A DNA stretch of 10,470 nt. It comes from Bacteroidota bacterium. GTDB taxonomy: Bacteria; Bacteroidota; Rhodothermia; Rhodothermales; Rubricoccaceae. The DNA is taken from positions 1 through 10,470 of the forward strand of contig JADFLK010000036.1 in assembly GCA_022564455.1 (NCBI GenBank), read 5' to 3'. Numbering within the stretch: position 1 is the stretch's first letter; the number at the start of each line of letters is the position of its first letter. Shown in pieces: positions 1-5,833 of this stretch. A program made the position numbers and the translations under genes. Under the pieces are notes generated by a model. That model saw nothing but the letters and a program-made list of their open reading frames with translations. It had not been told where the DNA came from and ran no database searches.

Positions 1-153
1 TTCGCGGGTACCCGCGTACCTGTTGAGATTCTGGTGCAGCACCTCGCCGCCGGCGACTCCATTGACAAATTCCTCGATGATTTCCCAACCGTAAGCAGAG
101 ATCAGGCAGTCGCGTACCTGGAGATGACCCTCGACCAAGCCGAGGCAGCGTGA
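1..153 (+). CDS. DUF433 antitoxin, 5'-truncated by window edge
   Basis: Frame 1 is open from the first base to a TGA at 151-153 and gives 50 residues. They contain the hallmark of DUF433 proteins: a 'GTRVPVEILVQHLAAGDS' stretch at the start, followed by 'FLDDFPTVSRDQAVAYL'. This is the winged-helix-like half of the family, which is typically about 75-110 residues, so perhaps 20-40 N-terminal residues lie outside the window. DUF433 proteins are the usual upstream partners of DUF5615 PIN-like toxins and are thought to neutralise them and autoregulate the operon. The next gene is exactly such a toxin, and its GTG start overlaps this stop (GTGA at 150-153), which implies translational coupling. 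Family call is firm; the antitoxin role is inferred from family and pairing. Confidence 0.85.
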   Translation, partial: FAGTRVPVEILVQHLAAGDSIDKFLDDFPTVSRDQAVAYLEMTLDQAEAA

Positions 154-473
154 GGGCCCTCCTGGACGAGAAGATGCCGAAGGCTCTGGTTGGGCTCCTG
201 GCGCCTGAAATTGACGCGCGTACGGTACAGCCGCATGGGTTGAGTGGCCTGAAGAACGGGGACTTACTTCTTGCCGCGTCGAAATCGTTCAACATCCTGA
301 TCACAACGGATCGCGGAATTCCCCACCAGCAGAATCTGAGCAGATGCCAGCTCAGGATCGTCCTGTTGGAGGCACGGAGCAACCGTACTGAGGATCTTGC
401 TCCCCTCGTTCCTAAACTCAAGGCGATGCTCGATTCCATCCCTCATGGAGTTGTAACCCGAGTTGCTGGATAG
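150..473 (+). CDS. DUF5615 PIN-like toxin (putative ribonuclease)
   Basis: A 107-residue protein starting at GTG 150. The N-terminal 'MRALLDEKMPKALVGLL' matches the DUF5615/Mut7-C-like opening 'LLDEnlP', and 'ILITTDRGI' near residues 49-57 is the second family signature. D6, E7, D38 and D54 are candidate PIN-fold acidic residues. The 'HQQNL' and 'SNR..DLAPLVP' stretches resemble the branch of this family whose C-terminus ends in a 'LVP' helix and a short basic tail. Length is normal for the family, so it looks intact. It follows a DUF433 gene with a 4-bp stop/start overlap, the standard antitoxin-then-toxin order of a type II module. RNase activity is inferred from the fold and has not been shown for this protein. 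The GTG start is chosen because it keeps the LLDE motif and couples to the upstream stop. Confidence 0.85.
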   Translation: MRALLDEKMPKALVGLLAPEIDARTVQPHGLSGLKNGDLLLAASKSFNILITTDRGIPHQQNLSRCQLRIVLLEARSNRTEDLAPLVPKLKAMLDSIPHGVVTRVAG

Positions 474-594
474 CCCGATGTTGTACGGGAGAACCACTGT
501 GGCCGTATGCAATTAGGCCAACAAAGCACTACCCTCTCGACACCACTCACTCCAATTCTGAGCAGCGATCTAACATTAGCAACTGCCCCAAACC
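474..594. other. Intergenic gap after the toxin gene
   Basis: This 121-bp gap between the PIN-like toxin and the antitoxin-like gene is more AT-rich than its surroundings. It holds only a weak dyad, TGGCC/GGCCA with an 11-base loop, without a T-run. A promoter for the following gene may lie here, but no boxes can be assigned with confidence. Confidence 0.3.
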
Positions 595-822
595 TTGACA
601 ACAAAGATCGTGAGCCTTGATAAGCTCAGAGGTGCCATCGCGAAGCTGTCCCGCAAAGATCCGGCAGTACTCACCGCCTGGTTCCCAGAATACCAGAACC
701 GAGGATGGGTCAAGCAGATCGACAGCGATCTCGACTCAAGGCGTCATGATTCGTTCGCAGCCGAGGTGAAAGCAGAGTACAAGGCAAGGCGCGCAAGGCT
801 GTTCAGCAATTCGAGCAGCTGA
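595..822 (+). CDS. Small antitoxin-like protein without an adjacent toxin
   Basis: A 75-residue reading frame with a proposed TTG start at 595. The in-frame stop TAG at 577-579 leaves only CTG 583 or TTG 595 as longer starts; GTG 610 is a shorter alternative. The layout is an N-terminal helix ('LDKLRGAIAKLS'), a 'LTAWFPEY' segment, then 'GWVKQIDSDLDSRRHDSFAAEVKAEYKARRARLF'-type ending (quoted here in pieces: 'WVKQIDSDLDS', 'FAAEVKAEYKA', 'RRARLF'). This resembles many short antitoxin-like hypothetical proteins ending in 'W..QI..D...GRLD.LA.EA...Y.AGR...L'. The two family glycines in the GRLD and AGR segments are arginines here, which may signal decay. No toxin gene follows; the next 267 bp are non-coding repeats. 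It may be an orphan, a remnant, or an immunity-type protein. No Shine-Dalgarno sequence is visible. The gene is likely real, the role only suggested. Confidence 0.55.
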   Translation: MTTKIVSLDKLRGAIAKLSRKDPAVLTAWFPEYQNRGWVKQIDSDLDSRRHDSFAAEVKAEYKARRARLFSNSSS

Positions 823-853
823 AGTTGGCCCCAAAACGCATTGTGGCAACAGC

Positions 854-979
854 CCTCCTTCCGGAGGATGGGGTGCCAAACAAACTGGCGGCAACACCCT
901 CCGCCTCGCAAGCTCGGCACCTCCCTGAAGGGAGGACTAAAATTCCCCTTCCAAAGGGGTGCCCGAGGAACGAAGGCGG
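854..979 (+). repeat. Cluster of three REP-like hairpin units in alternating orientation
   Basis: Three short units share one plan: a C-rich/G-rich hairpin, then GGTGCC, then 9-11 bases, then GGCGG. Unit 1 (+): hairpin CCTCC/GGAGG at 854-867, GGGGTGCC at 870-877, GGCGG at 887-891. Unit 2 (- strand): GGCGG complement at 901-905, GAGGTGCC complement at 916-923, perfect hairpin CCTCCC-TGAA-GGGAGG at 920-935. Unit 3 (+): perfect hairpin CCCCTT-CCA-AAGGGG at 945-959, GGGGTGCC at 956-963, GGCGG at 975-979. This is the organisation of bacterial interspersed REP/BIME-type elements. Genome-wide dispersal is inferred, since only this cluster is visible. It fills most of the gene-free interval 823-1089; no terminator-like T-run follows any hairpin. 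Confidence 0.6.
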
Positions 980-980
980 G

Positions 981-1029
981 GGATGTCGGATTGGCGAGGA
1001 TGTCGGACTGGCAGGAATGTCTGGCGCCG
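981..1029 (+). repeat. Degenerate 16-17 bp tandem repeat
   Basis: Immediately after the REP-like units, a GGATGTCGG-ATTGGCGA unit (981-997) is followed by GGATGTCGG-ACTGGCA (998-1013) and a more diverged GGAATGTC-TGGCGCC (1014-1028). The first two copies differ at very few positions. The run ends shortly before the candidate starts of the acyltransferase gene at 1042 and 1090. It could be the tail of the repeat element or a replication-slippage product. No function is visible. Confidence 0.45.
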
Positions 1030-1089
1030 ACCGGATTGTTAATGTCCTCCACGTGCAGTAACCTCCGCAAGAAACGTGAACCAGTTCCG

Positions 1090-2592
1090 ATGTCCTCCAA
1101 CCTCCCTCTCGCCTACCGGCTCCTCGTGCGAACCCTGCGTTTCATGATGCGTGTGTTCTTTCGGGAAGTGGCTTGCGAAGGCAGCGAGCACGTTCCGGAC
1201 GATCGGGGAGGGCTTTTGGTGGCGTGGCATCCGAACGGCCTGATCGACCCGGCACTCATTATGGCGCTCTTCCCCGGCCGGATCGTGTTTGGGGCGCGGG
1301 ATGGCCTTCTTCGATGGCCAATCGTTGGACGGATATTGCGGGAGGTCGGCACCGTACCCATTTACAGGGCGTCCGACAACAAGAGCATGAGTGGTGAGGA
1401 GCGACATGCGGCCAACCAAAGAAGTCTGGATGCGCTGTCCAACGAACTGGTGGCGGGCTCGTACTCGGCGCTGTTTCCGGAAGGCCTCAGCCACGACCAT
1501 CCGCACCTCGCGGAGCTAAAGTCCGGCGCGGCGCGGCTGTACTACAACGCGCGGGAGCGAGACGAATCCGACAAGCCGCCGGTCATCATTCCCGTAGGCC
1601 TTCACTACGACCGAAAGCAAGTTTTCCGCTCCAGCGTACTCGTCACGTTCCACGAGCCGATGGAGTTGCCGCCCGGCCTGGATGTCCGGCCGAGCCCCGA
1701 CGACTCCGAAGAGGTACGAAACGAACGCATCACCAGTCTGATGGGCGAAATCGAAGAAACGCTCGTCCGGGTAGTCCACGCCACCGACGACTGGGAGCTG
1801 CACAACCTCATGCACCGCGCCCGCACGTTGAGCCGCGCCGAGCACGCCGCACGAATGGGGTCCGAATCGCACAAGGCCACGATTGCCAATCGCTATCTGG
1901 CGTTCGCACAGATCTGGCATGGATATCAGACCCGCAAGGAGAGCCACCCCGAGGAAATGGAGTCGCTCCACCGCGAGCTGCACGGCTACGACCGCCTGAT
2001 GCGGACAATGCGGCTTCGTGACTACGACCTCGACAAAAGCCGGCGCCTCGCATCACCCCTCTTCTTTGGTCTGCTACTGTTCCAGGCCATCCTCGTTTAC
2101 CTGCTGCTGCCACCCATCCTGCTCCTCGGGTACCTCATCAGCGGACCCGTTCACCTCCTGATCGGCTGGACTGTACGGAAGTACTCCAAAGCAAAGAAAG
2201 ACACGGCTTCGCTCAAGCTCCTCGGTGGCCTTGTCCTCTACCCTTTCGCCTGGGCACTAGCCGGACTGCTTGCCGCAATCGCCCACACACGGCTCCAGGC
2301 ATACTTCCCGGCCATGCCCAATGCCCCGGTGCTCGTCGGAATCATCGTTTTCTTTCTCGGCTTTCTGAGCTGGGTTCTTGTCTTGTATTACAACCAGTTG
2401 GCGCGGGAGACGATGAACGCAATCCGCGTCCGCCTGACGCGGCGGCGGCAAAAAACCACCGTCGAGCGACTGCGAAGGATGCGCTCCGACCTCTTCGATC
2501 GATTCACCGCTTTGAGAGAAGGACTAGTCTTGCCGGACGACGTGACGGACCTCCACGAAGACCAGGGGCAGGCTCGGCCAACTGGTGATTGA
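1090..2592 (+). CDS. GPT2/DHAPAT-type membrane acyltransferase
   Basis: A 500-residue protein (from ATG 1090) with an N-terminal LPLAT/PlsC-type domain and a C-terminal membrane region. The four acyltransferase blocks are visible in order: H47-x5-D53 in 'AWHPNGLIDP'; 'GTVPIYRASDN' at 87-97; 'FPEGLSHDHPHLAELKSG' at 129-146; and 'VIIPVGLHYD' at 165-174. The H-x5-D spacing and the FPEG-SHD block are characteristic of the yeast GPT2/SCT1-like glycerol-3-phosphate/dihydroxyacetone-phosphate acyltransferase branch rather than of classic PlsC (H-x4-D). The expected reaction is acyl transfer to glycerol-3-phosphate or a related acceptor; the true acceptor cannot be read from sequence. Residues 200-320 are charged and helical. 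Hydrophobic segments lie near 324-352, 376-400 and 412-434, and a basic tail follows. The frame stays open upstream to 841, but that part translates repeat DNA, so 1090 is preferred; ATG 1042 (516 residues) is the alternative. Neither has a clear Shine-Dalgarno. A LolA-like gene and an RND exporter follow. Confidence 0.85.
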   Translation: MSSNLPLAYRLLVRTLRFMMRVFFREVACEGSEHVPDDRGGLLVAWHPNGLIDPALIMALFPGRIVFGARDGLLRWPIVGRILREVGTVPIYRASDNKSMSGEERHAANQRSLDALSNELVAGSYSALFPEGLSHDHPHLAELKSGAARLYYNARERDESDKPPVIIPVGLHYDRKQVFRSSVLVTFHEPMELPPGLDVRPSPDDSEEVRNERITSLMGEIEETLVRVVHATDDWELHNLMHRARTLSRAEHAARMGSESHKATIANRYLAFAQIWHGYQTRKESHPEEMESLHRELHGYDRLMRTMRLRDYDLDKSRRLASPLFFGLLLFQAILVYLLLPPILLLGYLISGPVHLLIGWTVRKYSKAKKDTASLKLLGGLVLYPFAWALAGLLAAIAHTRLQAYFPAMPNAPVLVGIIVFFLGFLSWVLVLYYNQLARETMNAIRVRLTRRRQKTTVERLRRMRSDLFDRFTALREGLVLPDDVTDLHEDQGQARPTGD

Positions 2593-2618
2593 AAATTCGT
2601 TGCAGTTGACTCTTCTGG

Positions 2619-2630
2619 CGTCAGATGACG
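2619..2630. promoter_or_regulatory. Small dyad CGTCA-GA-TGACG before the LolA-like gene
   Basis: A perfect inverted repeat with 5-bp arms and a 2-bp spacer ends 4 bp before the ATG at 2635, within the 42-bp gap after the acyltransferase gene. The spacer is too short for a stable RNA hairpin, so if functional it would be a DNA-binding site for a dimeric regulator. A dyad this short can occur by chance, and I cannot place promoter boxes around it. Confidence 0.2.
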
Positions 2631-2634
2631 TAGG

Positions 2635-3426
2635 ATGGCCACCTTTCAGATTCCACGTAATTTGATGCGCCTGCTTCTCGCAGCCCTAGTCGTACTCCTG
2701 TTCGCCCCATCGGTTTTTGCCCAATCGGCCGAAAATATTTTCAGGGAGGTCGATCGTCGGCAGCGGCAGGTGCAGTCGCAGCGTACAGAAATTGACATGG
2801 AGATCGTGGACGGCCACGGCCGCTCACGATCCAGCTCAATGATCCTGTTAACCAAGATCGGCGATGGCAACACGTTCAAGGCGCTCGTTGTGTTTACCGC
2901 ACCAGAGGACATCCGCGGGACGGGCCTGCTCACTCTCCACACAGCTTCGGGCGATGAGCAGATGTTCTACGTACCCGCTCTGGACCGCATCCAACGCGTA
3001 GACGGCTCACTTCGCGGCGAACGCCTCGGCGGCAGCGATTTCACCTTCGAGGACATCAGCCCGCGCGATCCGGACGACTACACGCTTCACCTCATCAGGA
3101 CTACAGAAACGGCGTGGATCATCAGGGCCACGCCCAGGACGGAGGCTGTTTCGGCGTACGGAAAGGTTGTTCTGATGGTTGACCGGCAACGATACGCCAT
3201 CCTGCGGATGGATTGCTACGACCGCCAAAACCGCCGCATCAAGCGCCTCGTGGCCTCGGAGTTTGAGGAGGTACGGCCCGGCGTCTGGCAGGCGAGCCGG
3301 CTGTCGATGGAGGACGAGGCGAGCGGACGTCGGACTAGCCTGGTGTTTTCGAACCGCAGCCAGGCGTTGCTGTCCGATGCGCTCTTTACTGAGCAGCAGC
3401 TCCGGCTTGGAGTCGACGGACTGTAG
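2635..3426 (+). CDS. LolA-like outer membrane lipoprotein-sorting protein
   Basis: A 263-residue secreted protein. From ATG 2635 it has a signal peptide: a short basic start, a hydrophobic core at about 12-26 ('RLLLAALVVLLFAP') and a cleavage site after 'SVFA' (about residue 29). ATG 2665 is an alternative start that still keeps the signal peptide. The mature part matches the LolA-like family annotated as outer membrane lipoprotein-sorting protein (COG2834 type): 'VVFTAPEDIRGTGLL' at 85-99, 'MFYVPALDRIQRV' at 110-122 and the diagnostic 'GGSDFTFEDI' at 132-141. These proteins form an open half-barrel that binds a lipid or lipoprotein acyl chain in the periplasm. They are commonly encoded beside RND/MMPL exporters, as here: the exporter start is 29 bp after this stop. 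Joint work as a lipid-carrier pair is therefore likely. The cargo is unknown. No classical lipobox cysteine is seen. Confidence 0.85.
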   Translation: MATFQIPRNLMRLLLAALVVLLFAPSVFAQSAENIFREVDRRQRQVQSQRTEIDMEIVDGHGRSRSSSMILLTKIGDGNTFKALVVFTAPEDIRGTGLLTLHTASGDEQMFYVPALDRIQRVDGSLRGERLGGSDFTFEDISPRDPDDYTLHLIRTTETAWIIRATPRTEAVSAYGKVVLMVDRQRYAILRMDCYDRQNRRIKRLVASEFEEVRPGVWQASRLSMEDEASGRRTSLVFSNRSQALLSDALFTEQQLRLGVDGL

Positions 3427-3438
3427 CGCGATACCTCT

Positions 3439-3459
3439 ATGATGGAACGCATTGCATGA
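3439..3459 (+). other. Six-codon upstream ORF overlapping the exporter start
   Basis: Reading the first copy of the duplication from ATG 3439 gives MMERIA followed by TGA at 3457-3459. This stop overlaps the exporter ATG at 3456 (ATGA) and abuts the second in-frame ATG at 3459. A ribosome that translated this short ORF would terminate on the true start, the geometry of translational coupling. The GGAA at 3444-3447 in the first copy lies 8 bases before ATG 3456 and could act as a weak Shine-Dalgarno. Whether the short ORF is translated is unknown. Confidence 0.35.
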
Positions 3460-3472
3460 TGGAACGCATTGC
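3439..3472 (+). repeat. Perfect 17-bp tandem duplication at the exporter start
   Basis: ATGATGGAACGCATTGC occurs at 3439-3455 and again, directly abutting, at 3456-3472. The second copy carries the exporter start codons and codes for its first residues, MMERIA. Because 17 is not a multiple of three, the first copy is in a different frame from the gene. The identity is exact over all 17 positions, which suggests a recent slippage or duplication event. Confidence 0.95.
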
Positions 3473-5747
3473 CGATTTGCTGCTCAGCAAACCTCGCCTG
3501 TTCGCGGGGCTTCTCGTCCTTCTATTGGTGGCTGCGAGCGGCGTATTGGTCCAACGCGGTGTTGTTTTCGACTATAGCCTTGAAAACTTCCTTCCCGCCG
3601 ACGACCCGGCTATACAGACGTGGCGCGACTTTGCGGATCGCTACGAGCCGGACGACCTGATCATCGTCATCGGAACCGACGTGGATGATGTGTTCGATGG
3701 CGAGACACTGGGTCTCATCCAACTATGGACACAGGAGTTAGCGGCTATTGAGGGCATAGAGGAGGTCATTAGCCCGATCAATTTTGCGTCGCTCCGGGCC
3801 GAGGGTGGGAGCATCTCCGTGCAGCCCATAATTGGGAGCGAGTTCAATGCCCATTCCGATAGCCTCGCGGCATATCGGACCGCTATGCTCGCCGATGAGG
3901 GCGCGGTCGGATTTGTTATCAACCCCGAAGCCGATGCTGTGGCGCTGTTCGTTAAGGTAGATCCGGAACTCAACAATTACGACGGCCGGCAGATCATCCT
4001 GACGCAGATCTATGATGTCCTGGAACTACACGGCGACGAACACGAATTCCACTATTCCGGCTTTCCGTACATCCGCAACGCGTACGTGAACCTGTTGCGC
4101 GTAGAGACCGTCCGCTACGTCTTTCTGTCGTCACTGGTGGTTTTTCTGGTCCTGCTCTGGCTGTTCAGGAGCGTCCGCGGCGTGGTGCTACCCCTCGTAA
4201 CGGTCTACCTCGGCGTAGCTGTCACCGTTGCGATTCAGATGCTCTTCCGAGCGCCGATTGACGTGCTCTCCAGCACCATCGCGGCCATCATCCTCGTGGT
4301 CGGTGTGGCGGATTCGATCCACCTGCTCGTGAAGTACTTCAACGGCCTGTCCGAGGGCCTCAGCAAGCGGGAGGCGGTGCGGAAGATGGTCGTTCGCCTC
4401 GGCGCTGCAACGTTCATGACGAGCCTCACGACGGCTATCGGATTTGGGACGCTGGCCACGAGCGCCGTCGTCCCGATGAAACACTTCGGGCTCTTCACGG
4501 CCGTCGGTGTGATGATCACGTTCGTGATCTCGCTCATGCTGATCACCATCGTTCTGCTGTGGACGCCGGAGCCCACGGCAAAACAGATCGAGCGGCTCGG
4601 CCGCGGCCGGTTGGATGGCTGGCTGCGTCGGCTGGACGAATTTGTTGAGCGGCGCGCACGAGCCATCGTCTTTGCGGCGTTCGCGCTAACGGCGGTCAGT
4701 GTGGCCGCGGCTACGCAGTTGCGGATCAACACGTACATCAACGACGAGATGGGGCCAAAGACGGATGTGTATCAGCATCTCGTCTGGTTTGAGTCGCGCC
4801 TGACCACGCCGTGGCAGTTTGATGTGCTGCTCACCGGCGAACCGGACACCTTCAAAGACCCGACACGGCTGCATCAGGCGGAGGCTGTTGCAAACTATCT
4901 GGAAGCGCGGCCTGAGATCCGGCGCGTCGTGGCCGTCACCGACTTCGTGAAACAGATCAATCAGGCTCTCCACGGTGATTCGACCGCCTACCATCGCATC
5001 CCCGACGAGCCCGATCTGGCCGCACAGCAGTTGTTCCTCCTCGAACTCACCGACCCGGATCTCCTGCACCGGTTCGTGGATTTCGACTACGGGGAAGTAC
5101 GGATCGCCGCACTCATGAACGACATCGGATCTGCACGCATGAAGGGGTTCCGTGCAGACCTCGACGAGTTTCTCGAACAAACACTCGACGACGACCTTAG
5201 CACCACGCAGAGCGGCACGATTACCCTCGCAGCCAGCCTGTCGGACTACCTCGTAGAGAGTCTTCTTCTGTCCATCGGGCTGGCGTTCCTGTTTATCTCC
5301 ATCCTGATGGCGGTGCTTTTCCGCAACGCCAAACTCGTCCTCATTTCCCTGATCCCGAACGTGATCCCACTCATCATGGTAGCGGGCGTAATGGGCGTGT
5401 TCGGCATCGATGTGAGCCCCGGCACCGCCGTGATTTTCTCCATCGCGTTCGGGATCGCCGTGGACGACACTATTCACATGCTGGCTCGGCTGCGGCAGGA
5501 AATGGCGATAGGCCTCAATCTGCGCGATGCCATACGCACGTCCATTCTCGGCACCGGCAAAGCCGTTATCCTGACGTCGCTCGTACTTCTCGGCGGCTTC
5601 GGAGCGCTGATGACCAGCCGTTTCGAAGGCACTGCCAACCTTGGAGCCTTGGTTTCGCTAACCGTCGTGCTGGCATTGCTAGCCGATTTGCTGTTGCTGC
5701 CGGCGCTGCTTCATGTGATGAAGCCGAGGCTTGCCCGGAAGACATAG
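3456..5747 (+). CDS. RND/MMPL-family exporter (HAE3-like)
   Basis: A 763-residue inner-membrane transporter with the two-fold RND layout. TM1 lies at about 14-33. A periplasmic loop follows, starting 'FDYSLENFLPADDPA' at 38-52. A membrane cluster spans about 219-370 and contains 'VVGVADSIHLLVKY' (D286). TM7 is at about 402-420 and is followed by the second periplasmic loop (425-595), starting 'RINTYINDEMGP'. A second membrane cluster spans about 600-755 with 'FGIAVDDTIHM' (D670, D671). The acidic residues in the two equivalent membrane segments fit the proton-relay positions of RND pumps. At 763 residues with short loops it fits the HAE3/MMPL group, which exports lipids or hydrophobic compounds, rather than the roughly 1000-residue multidrug pumps. 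A LolA-like carrier lies just upstream and an acyltransferase beyond it, so an envelope-lipid substrate is a reasonable inference. ATG 3456 or 3459 can start it; the choice is blurred by the 17-bp duplication. Confidence 0.9.
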   Translation: MMERIADLLLSKPRLFAGLLVLLLVAASGVLVQRGVVFDYSLENFLPADDPAIQTWRDFADRYEPDDLIIVIGTDVDDVFDGETLGLIQLWTQELAAIEGIEEVISPINFASLRAEGGSISVQPIIGSEFNAHSDSLAAYRTAMLADEGAVGFVINPEADAVALFVKVDPELNNYDGRQIILTQIYDVLELHGDEHEFHYSGFPYIRNAYVNLLRVETVRYVFLSSLVVFLVLLWLFRSVRGVVLPLVTVYLGVAVTVAIQMLFRAPIDVLSSTIAAIILVVGVADSIHLLVKYFNGLSEGLSKREAVRKMVVRLGAATFMTSLTTAIGFGTLATSAVVPMKHFGLFTAVGVMITFVISLMLITIVLLWTPEPTAKQIERLGRGRLDGWLRRLDEFVERRARAIVFAAFALTAVSVAAATQLRINTYINDEMGPKTDVYQHLVWFESRLTTPWQFDVLLTGEPDTFKDPTRLHQAEAVANYLEARPEIRRVVAVTDFVKQINQALHGDSTAYHRIPDEPDLAAQQLFLLELTDPDLLHRFVDFDYGEVRIAALMNDIGSARMKGFRADLDEFLEQTLDDDLSTTQSGTITLAASLSDYLVESLLLSIGLAFLFISILMAVLFRNAKLVLISLIPNVIPLIMVAGVMGVFGIDVSPGTAVIFSIAFGIAVDDTIHMLARLRQEMAIGLNLRDAIRTSILGTGKAVILTSLVLLGGFGALMTSRFEGTANLGALVSLTVVLALLADLLLLPALLHVMKPRLARKT

Positions 5748-5833
5748 AATCTGCCGCGACGTGTCATAGAACTCGGACGTCTGCGCCAGGCTCGTCCTCC
5801 GAACCTCGTTCTGCATCCGGCGTTTGCACCGGA

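Noticed and set aside
920..959. Strong GC hairpins as rho-independent terminators of the antitoxin-like gene
   Set aside because: None is followed by a run of T, and the repeated modular pattern fits REP-like elements better.
1039..1506. Minus-strand open frames opposite the acyltransferase
   Set aside because: They overlap the conserved acyltransferase motifs on the + strand and their translations look like antisense shadow, with no family signature.
4686..5477. Long minus-strand open frame of 263 codons opposite the exporter gene
   Set aside because: It lies wholly inside the well-supported exporter, has no recognisable motif, and is explained by the GC-biased codon use of the sense strand.
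5816..5833. TCCGG/CCGGA hairpin directly before the HicB-YidD start, and other weak dyads at 5773-5802
   Set aside because: Arms are only 5 bp, alternative pairings compete, and no T-run or known regulatory motif is present. The 86-bp gap otherwise shows nothing.
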